From the NCBI RefSeq assembly GCF_014651935.1, contig NZ_BMXV01000002.1, forward strand, positions 186,001 to 250,000: a stretch of DNA of 64,000 nucleotides, given 5' to 3'. The notes below the pieces were generated by a model that made no database searches, was not told the DNA's origin, and saw only the letters and a program-made list of their open reading frames with translations. The stretch comes from Marinobacter zhanjiangensis (lineage in GTDB: Bacteria; Pseudomonadota; Gammaproteobacteria; Pseudomonadales; Oleiphilaceae). The translations under genes were made by a program, and so were the position numbers. Positions 27,252 to 37,020 of the stretch are shown here, one piece after another; positions within the stretch are counted from its first letter, which is position 1; each line of letters starts with the position of its first letter.

Positions 27252-27980
27252 TTATTCCAGCGGCTGTTTCTTCAGTACCGGTTCTTCATCAGCCGATACC
27301 TCCAGCCACCAGGCATTCTCGGCCCAGTCTCCCAGCACGATCCGCCGTGCCGGCTGACCGTTGGCTTCCAGCTCATGGACTGCCGGGCGATGGGTATGGC
27401 CGTGGATCAGGCGTTGCACCTTGTGCTCTTCCATCTCACGGACCACTTCCTCCGGCGTCACGTCCATAATGAACTCTTCCTTGCCCTGGTTTTTCGCCAT
27501 GCTGATTTCCCGCAGCTGGCGGGCCACGGTCTGGCGGTCCGCCAGGGGGCGTTGCAGGAACATCTGTTGCCACTGCTGGTTGCGCATGGTGGCGCGGAAC
27601 TTCTGATACTCCACATCGGCTGTGCATAAACTGTCGCCATGCATCAGCAGGGTGGGGGTGCCGTAAAGGTCTACCACGATCGGGTCCGGCAGCAGGGTGG
27701 CGCCGCAGCGATCGCAGTAGTCTTCCCCGATCAGGAAATCCCGGTTGCCATGCATCAGATAGACAGCGGTACCGCTGTCGCTGACAGCGCGTAGCGCCTC
27801 CGCCACCTGGTTCTGCAGGGGCGTTTTCTCATCGTCCCCGATCCACGCTTCGAAAAAATCCCCCAGGATGTACAGGGCATCAATGCCCATGGCCTTGTCT
27901 TTCAGGAAGGCGAGGAAGGCATCGGTGATGTCAGGGCGGGCTTCTTCCAGGTGAAGGTCCGAGATGAAGCGCGTGGTCAC
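27252..27980 (-). CDS. lpxH: UDP-2,3-diacylglucosamine hydrolase LpxH
   Basis: Calcineurin-like phosphoesterase that makes lipid X from UDP-2,3-diacylglucosamine in lipid A synthesis; a peripheral inner-membrane enzyme. The 242 residues carry the metal motifs ISDLHLEE (Asp 8, His 10), GDFFEAW, GNRDF and IHGHTHRPAVH. It starts at GTG 27980, overlapping the ppiB stop by 4 bp (GTGA). ppiB-lpxH is the Pseudomonas order. Confidence 0.96.
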   Translation of the reverse strand: MTTRFISDLHLEEARPDITDAFLAFLKDKAMGIDALYILGDFFEAWIGDDEKTPLQNQVAEALRAVSDSGTAVYLMHGNRDFLIGEDYCDRCGATLLPDPIVVDLYGTPTLLMHGDSLCTADVEYQKFRATMRNQQWQQMFLQRPLADRQTVARQLREISMAKNQGKEEFIMDVTPEEVVREMEEHKVQRLIHGHTHRPAVHELEANGQPARRIVLGDWAENAWWLEVSADEEPVLKKQPLE

Positions 27981-28486
27981 ACGTCGCTCCTGTCTTCGAT
28001 AACCTCCGCTTTCTCGATGATCACGTTCTCACTGGGGACGTCGTCGTGCATGCCCCGGCTTTCGGTGCGCACGGCACGAATCCGGTTGACCGTGTCCATG
28101 CCATCGACCACCTTGCCGAACACGCAGTAGCCCCAGCCGTCAGCATTCCTGGCGGTATGATCCAGAAAACCGTTGTTCTCGGCATTGATAAAGAACTGGG
28201 CTGTGGCGGAATGCGGGTCCATGGTACGGGCCATGGCGACTGTGCCCTGCATGTTGCTCAGGCCGTTGTCGGCCTCGTTCGGGATCGGGTCACGGGTTTT
28301 GCGGGGCTGCATGTCCGGAGTGAAGCCGCCACCCTGAACCATGAAGTTGGGGATCACGCGGTGGAAAATCAGGCCATCGTAGAAGCCATCGCGAACGTAC
28401 TGTTCGAAGTTCTTTGCGGTTACCGGAGCCTTGTCATGGTCCAGTTCCAGCTTGATATCCCCATGTGAGGTCTGCAGAAGAATCAT
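27977..28486 (-). CDS. ppiB: Peptidyl-prolyl cis-trans isomerase B (cyclophilin)
   Basis: Cytoplasmic cyclophilin that speeds proline isomerisation during folding. The 169-residue protein starts MILLQTSHGDIKLELDHDKAP at ATG 28486 with AGGA upstream; an in-frame upstream extension to 28558 has no homology. FHRVIPNFMVQGG (catalytic Arg), MARTMDPHSATAQFFIN and the WGYCVFGKV strand are all present. Co-translated with lpxH through a 4-bp overlap and divergent from the LigD genes. Confidence 0.96.
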   Translation of the reverse strand: MILLQTSHGDIKLELDHDKAPVTAKNFEQYVRDGFYDGLIFHRVIPNFMVQGGGFTPDMQPRKTRDPIPNEADNGLSNMQGTVAMARTMDPHSATAQFFINAENNGFLDHTARNADGWGYCVFGKVVDGMDTVNRIRAVRTESRGMHDDVPSENVIIEKAEVIEDRSDV

Positions 28487-28616
28487 TCGGTTGTCCTGTA
28501 TTAGTCGTGGTTTCGTCAGTCTGTCGCCTATTGTACTGGAGAGTGGCTGTGCGTGCATGGCGGGCGCCGAGCTTTGAGGCGTCCGTCTGCATGAATACGA
28601 TGTTATGGGCGATTGC

Positions 28617-28643
28617 TTGAATGCACACCAGGTTAACTATACT
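28617..28643 (+). promoter_or_regulatory. Possible promoter of the LigD-like operon
   Basis: TTGAAT (28617-28622) and TATACT (28638-28643) with a short 15-bp spacer (16 if the -35 is taken one base earlier). The -10 is good; it lies 29 bp before the first gene and rules out a start at 28621. Confidence 0.4.
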
Positions 28644-28671
28644 GGGGACATTAGAATCGACGGAGAACACT

Positions 28672-29280
28672 ATGGCGTCATCCAATGGCGACAGGCTTGC
28701 CCGTTACCGCAGTAAACGTGACTTCAACCGGACCTCGGAGCCGGACTCTGGCAAGGCCCCGAAAGACCAGCGTTTTGTGATCCAGAAACACGATGCGTCC
28801 AGCCTGCATTATGACCTGCGCCTGGAAATCGATGGCGTACTGGTATCCTGGGCAGTGCCCAAAGGGCCGTCCACGGACCCCTCGGACAAGCGACTGGCGA
28901 TCCAGACCGAGGACCATCCGCTGGATTATGCGGATTTCGAAGGCTGTATCCCGGAGGGGGAATACGGTGCGGGTACCGTTATGGTCTGGGAGCGTGGATC
29001 CTACCGTAACCTTCGTTCCGGGAAGGACGACAAACCCATGAGTATGTCGGCAAGTCTCGCCGATGGCCTGATTGAAGTCTGGCTGGAAGGTGAAAAGCTC
29101 AACGGCGGCTATGCCCTCAAGCGGATTCGCGATGGCCGCAAGCCACAGTGGCTTTTGATCAAGATGGACGACGAGGGCGCAGGCGCCCGTCGTAACCCGG
29201 TGTCGACCGAGCCTGATTCTGTGAAAAGCGGCAGGACCATCGCCCAGATTGCCCGGGAGGAGAACCAGGGGGATGACTGA
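28672..29280 (+). CDS. LigD-type 3'-phosphoesterase, separate gene
   Basis: A 202-residue stand-alone copy of the LigD N-terminal phosphoesterase, which trims 3'-phosphate or ribonucleoside ends before ligation. The five catalytic residues known from P. aeruginosa LigD (H42, H48, D50, R52, H84) appear at a constant offset: H40, H46, D48 and R50 in QKHDASSLHYDLRLE, and H82 in TEDHPLDY. ATG 28672 has CGGAGAAC upstream. Its stop overlaps the ligase start by 8 bp. In Pseudomonas this domain is fused to ligase and polymerase in one protein. Confidence 0.93.
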   Translation: MASSNGDRLARYRSKRDFNRTSEPDSGKAPKDQRFVIQKHDASSLHYDLRLEIDGVLVSWAVPKGPSTDPSDKRLAIQTEDHPLDYADFEGCIPEGEYGAGTVMVWERGSYRNLRSGKDDKPMSMSASLADGLIEVWLEGEKLNGGYALKRIRDGRKPQWLLIKMDDEGAGARRNPVSTEPDSVKSGRTIAQIAREENQGDD

Positions 29281-30280
29281 CTGGCGTGCCGGGCTGAACG
29301 AAGACGAGCGGGCGAAGCTGTGTGATACGGGGTTTCCGGAGTGGATGGATGCCATGAAGGCGACCCTCACGGATGACCACTTCTCGTCGCCGGACTGGAT
29401 CTTTGAGCCCAAACTGGACGGCGAGCGGCTGCTGGCGTTCCGGCGCGGGAACAAGACACATCTGTACTCCCGAAACCGGAAAGAACTGACAGACACCTAC
29501 CCGGAGCTTGCGGAGGCACTGGCCGCTCAGGCTGACAGGGATATGGTGGTTGATGGGGAAGTGGTTGCCTTCGACGGTAACCGGAGCAGTTTCCCGAAAC
29601 TGCAGGGACGCCTTGGGATCAATGATCCGGATGAGGCGCGGGTCAGCGATATCCCCGTCTTCCTGTACCTGTTCGACGTGCTCTACCTGGATGGCTACGA
29701 TGTTCGGGAGTTGCCCCTGCGAACCCGCAAGCAGTTGCTCAAGCAGGCGTTACAGTTTGATGATCCGCTGCGATACACCTCTCACCGGAACAGTGATGGC
29801 GTTCAGTTCTACGAGGAAGCCTGCCGCAAGGGGTGGGAAGGGGTGATTGCCAAGCGGGCTGACAGCGTCTATCGCGAGTCCCGATCGAAGGACTGGCTCA
29901 AGTTCAAGTGTGTTAATCAGCAGGAACTGGTCATTGGTGGCTACACCGATCCGCAGGGCGAACGGACCGGGTTCGGTGCACTCCTGCTCGGGTATTACGA
30001 CAACGGGGAGTTCTGCTACGCCGGCCGGGTGGGCACCGGGTTTGATGAGGACATGCTGGAGGATCTCCACGCCAGGCTCAGTAAGCTGGCGCGCTCGCAA
30101 AGCCCGTTCGACACGGCCACGCCGGAGAAGGGAAAGGGCACCCATTGGGTCAAACCACAACTCGTCTGTGAGGTGGCCTTCACCGAGTGGACCAGGGACG
30201 GGCGACTGCGACACCCCCGCTTCCTGGGGCTACGGGACGACAAGTCGGCTGGTGACGTGCGGCGTGAACGTCCGGCCTGA
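29273..30280 (+). CDS. ligD: ATP-dependent DNA ligase, LigD ligase domain as separate gene
   Basis: A 335-residue ATP-dependent ligase that seals nicks via a lysyl-AMP intermediate. The nucleotidyltransferase motif is EPKLDGERLLAF with Lys 47; motif III-like VFLYLFDVLYLDG, motif IV GWEGVIAKR and motif V DWLKFKC follow, then an OB-fold ending EVAFTEWTRDGRLRHPRFLG. The best match is the central domain of LigD rather than LigB/LigC-type proteins. It overlaps the phosphoesterase gene by 8 bp and stops 32 bp before the polymerase gene. N- and C-terminal ends look natural, so this is gene fission rather than frameshift. Confidence 0.92.
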   Translation: MTDWRAGLNEDERAKLCDTGFPEWMDAMKATLTDDHFSSPDWIFEPKLDGERLLAFRRGNKTHLYSRNRKELTDTYPELAEALAAQADRDMVVDGEVVAFDGNRSSFPKLQGRLGINDPDEARVSDIPVFLYLFDVLYLDGYDVRELPLRTRKQLLKQALQFDDPLRYTSHRNSDGVQFYEEACRKGWEGVIAKRADSVYRESRSKDWLKFKCVNQQELVIGGYTDPQGERTGFGALLLGYYDNGEFCYAGRVGTGFDEDMLEDLHARLSKLARSQSPFDTATPEKGKGTHWVKPQLVCEVAFTEWTRDGRLRHPRFLGLRDDKSAGDVRRERPA

Positions 30281-30312
30281 CAGACGAATCGATCTGGCGA
30301 AGGAACTCAGAG

Positions 30313-31221
30313 ATGGCTGAAAGGCAGTTTGGACCCCACACAGTTAACGTCTCCAATGAGGATAAGGTGCTGTTTCCGGATTCCGGCATCACCAAGGGAG
30401 ACCTGATCGACTATTACGAAGCGGTAGCGGAGACCATGCTGCCACACCTCAAGGATCGGCCACTGGTCCTGCACCGGTTTCCGGACGGGTTAGAGGGTAG
30501 CGGGTTTGTGCAGCAGCGGGTCTCGGATCACTTCCCGGACTGGCTCGAAACCGAGCGGGTGCAACGTGCGGATGAATCCTCCGGAAGTGTGGAGCATCCG
30601 GTCTGCAACAAACTGGCCACCCTTGTGTACCTGGCCGACCAGGCCGCCATTTCACTGCATCGCTGGCTGTCCCGCCGGGACAAGCTGGATTCGCCGGATC
30701 TGTTGGTGTTTGACCTGGACCCTTCAACGGATGCCTTCGCCCCGGTTGTCGATGCCGCCCACCGGGTTGTCGAGTTTATGGAGGAGCTGGGGGCCTCGCC
30801 CCATATCATGACCACCGGTTCCCGGGGCCTGCACGTGGTGATGCCATTACGTCGTGACGATGACTTCGACGAGGTCCGGTCCGTGGCCCAGCGTATGGCC
30901 GGTGTGCTGGCCGACCGGTATCCGGACGACCTTACCACCGAGCATCGCAAGCGCAAGCGGGGCAAGCGGATCTACCTGGATGTGCTGCGTAATGCCTATG
31001 GCCAGACGGCGGTGGCGCCCTACTCGGTGAGGGCAAGGCCGGGTGCGCCAGTGGCCACGCCCCTGCATCCGAAGGAGCTGGAGGACCCGGATCTGCGACC
31101 GGACGGTTTCACCATCAATGACCTGCCTGGGCGCCTGGAGAAGCAGGGCGATCCCTGGCATCGCATAAAACAGCACGGGGTGGCACTGTCGACAGTCGGC
31201 AAGGTACTTGAGCGCCTTTGA
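30313..31221 (+). CDS. LigD-type primase-polymerase, separate gene
   Basis: A 302-residue archaeo-eukaryotic-primase-like polymerase of the LigD POL family, which adds ribo- or deoxynucleotides during end joining. Catalytic acids Asp 134 and Asp 136 are in VFDLDPS; SRGLHVV (Ser 170, His 174) binds the nucleotide phosphates; the third acid is Asp 223 in IYLDVLRNAYGQT. It begins with the standard POL opening (VNVSNEDKVLFPDSGITKGDL) and has GGAACTCAGAG upstream. Third gene of the phosphoesterase-ligase-polymerase run. No Ku gene is in the window. Confidence 0.93.
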   Translation: MAERQFGPHTVNVSNEDKVLFPDSGITKGDLIDYYEAVAETMLPHLKDRPLVLHRFPDGLEGSGFVQQRVSDHFPDWLETERVQRADESSGSVEHPVCNKLATLVYLADQAAISLHRWLSRRDKLDSPDLLVFDLDPSTDAFAPVVDAAHRVVEFMEELGASPHIMTTGSRGLHVVMPLRRDDDFDEVRSVAQRMAGVLADRYPDDLTTEHRKRKRGKRIYLDVLRNAYGQTAVAPYSVRARPGAPVATPLHPKELEDPDLRPDGFTINDLPGRLEKQGDPWHRIKQHGVALSTVGKVLERL

Positions 31222-31303
31222 GGGCCCGGGCCGGCGCTCAGTTGTTTCCATGAAAAGTCAGCGACTTTACGGCGCGGGCATGAGTTAACGGGTGTTTTAT
31301 GCG

Positions 31304-31309
31304 TATAAT
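31304..31309 (+). promoter_or_regulatory. -10 element for glnS
   Basis: A perfect TATAAT 39 bp before glnS. The -35 is poor (GAGTTA region). Confidence 0.5.
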
Positions 31310-31347
31310 GGGCGGTTTCAGATCCACTTATTTCATTTCGAGACCTT

Positions 31348-33024
31348 ATGAGCGCCGAGTCGAAAAAAGCCCATAACTTTATACAGAGCCTGATCGAAGA
31401 CGCCATCGAAAAGGGTGAGCATACTGGCAAGGTCGTGACCCGGTTTCCGCCAGAGCCCAACGGCTACCTGCACATCGGCCATGCCAAGTCCATCTGCCTG
31501 AATTTCGGCATCGCGGAGACCTTTGCCGGCGAGTGCAACCTGCGCTTCGACGACACCAATCCGGAAAAGGAAGAGCAGGAATACATCGACGCCATCAAGC
31601 GGGATGTCAGCTGGCTGGGCTACGAATGGGCCGGGGATGTGCGGTTTGCGTCCGACTATTTTGATGCCATTTACGATTTTGCGGTTGAGCTGATCGAGAA
31701 AGGCAAGGCCTACGTCTGCGCCCTGACCGCCGAGGAGATGACCGAGTACCGCGGCACATTGAAAGAACCGGGCAGGAACAGCCCTTACCGTGATCGTTCT
31801 GTGGAAGAGAACCTGCAGATGTTCCGGGACATGCGCGACGGCAAGTTCGGCAATGGCGAGGTGGTATTGCGGGCGAAGATCGACATGGCGTCCCCCAATA
31901 TCAATCTGCGGGATCCGATCCTGTACCGGGTTCGATACGCCGACCACCACCAGACCGGCGACAAGTGGTGCATCTACCCGATGTACGACTTCACTCACCC
32001 GATTTCCGATGCCATGGAGGGGATCACTCATTCCCTGTGCACTCTGGAGTTCGAGGACCATCGGCCGTTGTACGACTGGGTGGTGGCGAGCATTTCGGCC
32101 CCATGTCAGCCCCGGCAGATCGAGTTCGCCCGGCTGAACCTGAACTACACGGTGACCAGCAAACGCAAGCTCAGACGTCTGGTTGACGAAGGCCATGTGG
32201 ACGGCTGGGATGATCCCCGTATGCCTACCATTTCGGGCATGCGCCGCCGTGGTTTTACACCCGCCTCAATCCGCAATTTCTGCGACATGATTGGTGTGAA
32301 CAAGGCCGGCGGTACCGTGGATGTGGGCATGCTGGAACATGCCATCCGCGAAGACCTGAACACCCACGCCCCCCGGGCCATGTGTGTCATGCGGCCTTTG
32401 AAGGTTACCCTGATCAATTATCCGGAAGACAGAACGGAGACGCTGGAATTACCGGTGCATCCCCAGAACCCGGATATGGGTACCCGCCTGGTACCCTGGA
32501 CCCGCGAGCTGTACATCGACCGTGAGGACTTCGTGGAGGAGCCCCCTCGCAAATGGAAGCGGCTGGCCCCGGATCAGGCGGTGCGGCTGCGTGGCGGGTA
32601 TGTAATGACCTGTCGTGAGATTATCCGCGACGACAGTGGCGAGATTGTCGAACTCAGGTGTGAGTATGATCCGAATACCCTGGGCGTGAATCCGGAAGGC
32701 TACAAGCCCAATGGCGTGGTCCATTGGGTGTCCGCCACCGACAGTGTGGAAGCGGATATCAATGTGTACGATCGCCTGTTCAATCATGAGAACCCGGACA
32801 GTGACAAGGATACGGATTTTACCGACCATCTGAATCCGGATTCACTGGTGCGGCTGGAAAAGGTTAGGGCAGAAAAGAGCCTCGGGCAGCCCCGAGGCGA
32901 TGTGCCTTACCAGTTCGAGCGGGAGGGGTATTTCTTCTTTGACGAAGAGGCCTCCGAGGCCGGGCGTCTGGTGTTTAACCGGACCGTGACTCTTCGGGAT
33001 TCCTGGGGTAAGGGCAAAGGCTGA
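31348..33024 (+). CDS. glnS: Glutaminyl-tRNA synthetase
   Basis: Charges tRNA-Gln with glutamine; class I synthetase of 558 residues. The HIGH motif is [15 protein letters not shown] (near residue 40); the KMSKS-equivalent is [13 protein letters not shown], with Thr where E. coli has Met in VMSKRKL. The C-terminal two beta-barrel anticodon domains run from about 340. In P. aeruginosa glnS is adjacent to ppiB; here the LigD trio lies between them. Confidence 0.97.
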   Translation: MSAESKKAHNFIQSLIEDAIEKGEHTGKVVTRFPPEPNGYLHIGHAKSICLNFGIAETFAGECNLRFDDTNPEKEEQEYIDAIKRDVSWLGYEWAGDVRFASDYFDAIYDFAVELIEKGKAYVCALTAEEMTEYRGTLKEPGRNSPYRDRSVEENLQMFRDMRDGKFGNGEVVLRAKIDMASPNINLRDPILYRVRYADHHQTGDKWCIYPMYDFTHPISDAMEGITHSLCTLEFEDHRPLYDWVVASISAPCQPRQIEFARLNLNYTVTSKRKLRRLVDEGHVDGWDDPRMPTISGMRRRGFTPASIRNFCDMIGVNKAGGTVDVGMLEHAIREDLNTHAPRAMCVMRPLKVTLINYPEDRTETLELPVHPQNPDMGTRLVPWTRELYIDREDFVEEPPRKWKRLAPDQAVRLRGGYVMTCREIIRDDSGEIVELRCEYDPNTLGVNPEGYKPNGVVHWVSATDSVEADINVYDRLFNHENPDSDKDTDFTDHLNPDSLVRLEKVRAEKSLGQPRGDVPYQFEREGYFFFDEEASEAGRLVFNRTVTLRDSWGKGKG

Positions 33025-33045
33025 ATTCGCCAACTTTGGGGGGGA

Positions 33046-33155
33046 GGGCGCGAGCCGGTAAGACATTCCGGGACACGCCGTGAATACATCCCTGTAGGCT
33101 CTTCAAAAACGTCCCTGTTTTTGAAGGTCCCGGAATGTCTTACCGGCTCACGCCC
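33046..33155. repeat. 110-bp nested palindromic repeat element
   Basis: Outer arms of 29 nt (33046-33074 and 33127-33155) are complementary except for one position. Inside lies a perfect 10-bp hairpin, CTTCAAAAAC-GTCCCT-GTTTTTGAAG (33101-33126), and a 26-nt unpaired insert (33075-33100) containing GTGAATACATCCCTGTAGG. I recall similar GTGAATACATCC...GTAGGCTC sequences as dispersed repeats in marine gammaproteobacteria. Transcribed, it would form a very stable hairpin between glnS and cysS. Confidence 0.8.
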
Positions 33156-33212
33156 GACCAGCCATGGGGCGTGTTCCCAATTCGTTAATTGCATGATTCG
33201 GGTGCTTACCGC

Positions 33213-34595
33213 GTGATTAGAATCTACAACACCCTCAGCCAGCAAAAGGAAGATTTCCGGCCCATCCAGCCGGGCAAGGTGCGCATGTACGTCTGTGGTA
33301 TGACGGTGTACGACTACTGTCACCTGGGGCATGCCCGGGTGCTGGTGGCCTTCGATGTGATTACCCGTTACCTGCGCCACCGGGGCTACGATGTGCACTA
33401 CGTTCGCAATATCACCGATATTGACGACAAGATTTTGCGCCGGGCCGACGAGAATGGCGAAACGTTTACCGATCTCACCGAGCGCATGATCAGCGCAATG
33501 CATGAGGATGAGCACCGTCTGGGCGTGCTGGCCCCCAACGAGGAGCCGAAGGCCACGGACTTCATTGATGAGATCATCGCCATGATCCATCAGCTCATCC
33601 AGAAGGGGCATGCGTACGCTGCGGACAATGGCGATGTCTATTTCTCCGTGGACAGCTTTGACGGCTACGGCAAGCTCAGCAAGAAGAAGCTGGAAGACCT
33701 GCTGGCCGGTGCGCGGGTGGATGTGGACCAGGCCAAGAAAAGTCCGGCGGACTTTGCACTGTGGAAGGCGGCCAAGCCGGGAGAAGTGAGCTGGCAATCA
33801 CCCTGGGGTGACGGCCGGCCGGGCTGGCATATCGAATGCTCCGCCATGTCCACCAAATGCCTGGGTGATACCTTTGATATCCACGGCGGCGGGCCGGATC
33901 TGTTGTTCCCCCACCACGAGAACGAGATTGCCCAGTCCGAGTGCGCTACCGGCCATCACTTCGTGAACACCTGGATGCATGCCGGTGCCATCCGGGTGAA
34001 CAAGGAGAAGATGTCCAAGTCCCTGGGCAACTTCTTCACCATCCGCGAGATTCTGGACAGCTATCCACCGGAAGTGGTGCGTTACTTCCTGGTATCCAGT
34101 CATTACCGTAGCCAGGTGGATTACTCCGAGGACAATCTGATCGAAGCCGGCCAGACGCTGGAGCGGCTGTACCACGCCCTGCGTGGCGTGATTCCCGGCA
34201 AGGACGTGCCGGAGACCGACTTTGACCACCAGTTCCACGAGGTGATGGACGACGACTTCAATACCGCCGGCGCCATTAGCGTGCTGCACGGTGTGTCCGG
34301 AGCGCTGAACCAGGCACGGCGGGATGGCGATGAAGACCGTATCCGTGAACTGGCGGCCGTGCTGGTCCGCCTGGGCGGCGTGCTGGGCCTGTTGCAGCAG
34401 GACCCGGAGGCGTTCTTCAAGGCCGGTGTGCCCGATGACCTGTCCGCAGAGCAGATCGAAGCCATGATCGAGGCTCGCGCCAATGCCCGGAAAGAGAAGA
34501 ATTTTGCCGAAGCGGACCGTATCCGCGACGAACTGCAGGAAAAGGGCGTCATTCTCGACGATAGCCGTGAAGGGACCAGCTGGCGCCGGGGCTGA
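33213..34595 (+). CDS. cysS: Cysteinyl-tRNA synthetase
   Basis: Charges tRNA-Cys; class I monomeric synthetase with zinc. The zinc-site Cys and HIGH motif are in YVCGMTVYDYCHLGHAR; further zinc ligands in GWHIECSAM and FPHHENEIAQSE; KMSKSLGNFF is the KMSKS loop. GTG 33213 gives MIRIYNTLSQQKEDF and 460 residues, matching the family (E. coli 461). An in-frame ATG at 33189 would add 8 residues and lacks a good ribosome-binding site. It follows glnS across the palindromic element, as in Pseudomonas. Confidence 0.96.
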   Translation: MIRIYNTLSQQKEDFRPIQPGKVRMYVCGMTVYDYCHLGHARVLVAFDVITRYLRHRGYDVHYVRNITDIDDKILRRADENGETFTDLTERMISAMHEDEHRLGVLAPNEEPKATDFIDEIIAMIHQLIQKGHAYAADNGDVYFSVDSFDGYGKLSKKKLEDLLAGARVDVDQAKKSPADFALWKAAKPGEVSWQSPWGDGRPGWHIECSAMSTKCLGDTFDIHGGGPDLLFPHHENEIAQSECATGHHFVNTWMHAGAIRVNKEKMSKSLGNFFTIREILDSYPPEVVRYFLVSSHYRSQVDYSEDNLIEAGQTLERLYHALRGVIPGKDVPETDFDHQFHEVMDDDFNTAGAISVLHGVSGALNQARRDGDEDRIRELAAVLVRLGGVLGLLQQDPEAFFKAGVPDDLSAEQIEAMIEARANARKEKNFAEADRIRDELQEKGVILDDSREGTSWRRG

Positions 34596-34727
34596 GTGGC
34601 AAGGTGTGAAATAGCCCCCGTTATGGCGTAAACTATCGCGCCCCGAGGTATGAGCAAGAGGCACCCGGTGGATGACGTCATCCGCCTTGCCTCTTAGGGA
34701 ATACAGACAACACTGAGGCAGACAACG

Positions 34728-36908
34728 ATGACAGAACGCGTGCAAGTCGGCGGCCTGCAGGTCGCAAAGAACCTGTTCGATTTCGTGAACAACGAAGCGA
34801 TCCCGGGAACCGGCGTCGACGCAGACAAATTCTGGGCCGATTTTGACCGGATCGTCCATGAGCTGGCACCCCGTAACAAGGAGCTGCTTGCCAGGCGTGA
34901 CGACATTCAGGAAAAGATGGATGGCTGGTACCGTAACCAAAAGGGGCAGCCCTTCAACATGGACGAGTACAAGTCCTTCCTGAAGGAGATCGGTTACCTG
35001 GTGGATGAGCCCGGCGAGTTCAAGATTTCCACCTCCAACGTTGACCCGGAAATCGCCACCATGGCGGGCCCGCAGCTTGTGGTGCCGGTGATGAACGGCC
35101 GCTTCGCTCTGAATGCTGCCAACGCCCGCTGGGGCAGCCTTTACGACGCCCTGTACGGAACCGATGTCATTTCCGAGGAAGGCGGTGCCCAGAAGGGGCC
35201 TGGTTACAATCCGGTCCGTGGCGCGAAGGTTATCGAATTTGCCCGCAACCTGCTGGACGAGTCCGCTCCGCTGGCTTCCGGCAGCCACAAGGATGCCGCC
35301 AGGTATCTGGTTAAGGGTGGCAAGCTGGTAGTCAAACTGCAGAACGGCGAAACCACCGGCCTGCAGGATGAGGCGGCGTTTTCCGGCTACACCGGTGCCG
35401 AGAACGAGCCCACGGGCATTCTGCTGGTGAAGAATGGCATGCACTTCGAGATCCAGATTGATGCCAGCCATCCCATCGGCAAGGACGACGGCGCCCACGT
35501 GAAAGACGTGCTGATGGAGTCTGCCCTGACCACCATCATGGACTGTGAGGATTCTGTCGCCGCCGTTGACGCGGACGACAAGACCCTGGCCTACCGCAAC
35601 TGGCTGGGCCTGATGAAGGGTAACCTGGAAGAGAGCTTCCAGAAGGGCGGCGAGATGATGACCCGCCGCATGCATCCTGACCGCACCTACACCGCTGCTG
35701 ATGGCAGTGAGCTGAGCCTGAAGGGCCGCAGCCTGATGTTTGTGCGTAACGTGGGTCACCTGATGACCAACCCGGCCGTCCTGCTCAAGGATGGTAGTGA
35801 AGTGCCCGAGGGTTTGATGGACGGGCTGCTCACATCGCTGATCGCCATTCATGATCTCAAGGGCGACAGCCAGTATCAGAACAGCACCACCGGTTCCGTG
35901 TACATCGTCAAGCCCAAGATGCACGGTCCGGAGGAAGTGGCCTTTACCAATGAGTTCTTCGGCAAGGTGGAAGATGCTCTGGGGCTGCCGAGCTTTACCC
36001 TGAAGGTTGGCATCATGGACGAGGAGCGCCGCACCACGGTGAACCTGAAGTCCTGTATCCATGCTGCCAAGGAACGCGCCGTGTTCATCAATACCGGCTT
36101 CCTGGACCGTACCGGGGACGAGATCCACACCTCCATGGAGATGGGGCCGTTCATCCGCAAGGGCGCGATGAAGCAGGCTACCTGGATCCAGGCCTATGAG
36201 CAGTGGAACGTGGATATCGGTCTGGAAACCGGTTTCCGTGGCGTCGCCCAGATCGGCAAGGGCATGTGGGCCATGCCGGACCTGATGGCCGGTATGCTGG
36301 AAGCCAAGATCGGCCACCCGAAAGCTGGCGCCAATACCGCATGGGTTCCGTCTCCGACGGCGGCCACCCTGCACGCCATCCACTATCACCAGGTGAGTGT
36401 AGCGGACGTTCAGAAAGAACTTGAAAGCCGTCAGCGTGCCGCTCTGGAAGACATCCTGACTGTGCCGGTGATGGACGATCCCAAGTCGCTGTCCGATGGC
36501 GAGATCCAGGAAGAGCTGGACAACAACGCCCAGGGCATCCTCGGCTATGTGGTTCGCTGGATCGACCATGGTGTGGGCTGCTCCAAGGTCCCCGACATCA
36601 ATGATGTGGGCCTGATGGAAGACCGCGCCACCCTGCGGATCGCCTCCCAGCTGCTGTGCAACTGGTTGTATCATGGCATCTGCAGCGAAGACCAGATCAT
36701 CAAGACGCTGGAGCGTATGGCTGCCGTGGTGGATCGCCAGAACGAGGCTGATCCCACCTACCGCAACATGGCACCCAACTTTGATGACAGCGTTGCGTTC
36801 CAGGCGGCGAAGGACCTGATCCTCAAGGGTCGCGAGCAGCCGAACGGCTACACCGAGCCGCTCCTGCACGCCTATCGCCTGAAGGCCAAGGAGAAGTTCG
36901 GGCAGTAA
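34728..36908 (+). CDS. glcB: Malate synthase G
   Basis: Condenses glyoxylate with acetyl-CoA to malate in the glyoxylate bypass. At 726 residues it is the long monomeric G isoform (E. coli 723). It starts [19 protein letters not shown] and carries [29 protein letters not shown] core segments, [18 protein letters not shown] and the C-terminal [13 protein letters not shown] region. No glc regulator or glycolate oxidase genes are adjacent, and isocitrate lyase is not in the window. It has its own terminator and separates cysS from folD, which are neighbours in Pseudomonas. Confidence 0.97.
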   Translation: MTERVQVGGLQVAKNLFDFVNNEAIPGTGVDADKFWADFDRIVHELAPRNKELLARRDDIQEKMDGWYRNQKGQPFNMDEYKSFLKEIGYLVDEPGEFKISTSNVDPEIATMAGPQLVVPVMNGRFALNAANARWGSLYDALYGTDVISEEGGAQKGPGYNPVRGAKVIEFARNLLDESAPLASGSHKDAARYLVKGGKLVVKLQNGETTGLQDEAAFSGYTGAENEPTGILLVKNGMHFEIQIDASHPIGKDDGAHVKDVLMESALTTIMDCEDSVAAVDADDKTLAYRNWLGLMKGNLEESFQKGGEMMTRRMHPDRTYTAADGSELSLKGRSLMFVRNVGHLMTNPAVLLKDGSEVPEGLMDGLLTSLIAIHDLKGDSQYQNSTTGSVYIVKPKMHGPEEVAFTNEFFGKVEDALGLPSFTLKVGIMDEERRTTVNLKSCIHAAKERAVFINTGFLDRTGDEIHTSMEMGPFIRKGAMKQATWIQAYEQWNVDIGLETGFRGVAQIGKGMWAMPDLMAGMLEAKIGHPKAGANTAWVPSPTAATLHAIHYHQVSVADVQKELESRQRAALEDILTVPVMDDPKSLSDGEIQEELDNNAQGILGYVVRWIDHGVGCSKVPDINDVGLMEDRATLRIASQLLCNWLYHGICSEDQIIKTLERMAAVVDRQNEADPTYRNMAPNFDDSVAFQAAKDLILKGREQPNGYTEPLLHAYRLKAKEKFGQ

Positions 36909-36925
36909 TCGTCTGAACTGATCAG

Positions 36926-36959
36926 AAAAACCCGCCGGTTTCGCCGCGCGGGTTTTTTT
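36926..36959 (+). terminator. Terminator after glcB, possibly bidirectional with folD
   Basis: AAAAACCCGC (36926-36935) and GCGGGTTTTTTT form a stem with flanking A- and T-runs, so it can act in both directions between the convergent glcB and folD. Confidence 0.8.
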
Positions 36960-37020
36960 ATGGACCGGGTTTAGTCAGCGTTGGCTGAAAGGTCTGGATT
37001 CCGTGGCAAAAAAGTCTTTC

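Noticed and set aside
29249..30320. Sequencing frameshifts as the cause of the split LigD
   Set aside because: Each of the three genes has a natural N-terminus and its own ribosome-binding region, and the inter-domain linkers are lost, not shifted.
33798..36869. 1023-codon open frame opposite cysS and glcB
   Set aside because: It runs antisense across two well-defined genes and has no ribosome-binding site or domain. The length reflects GC-rich codon use.
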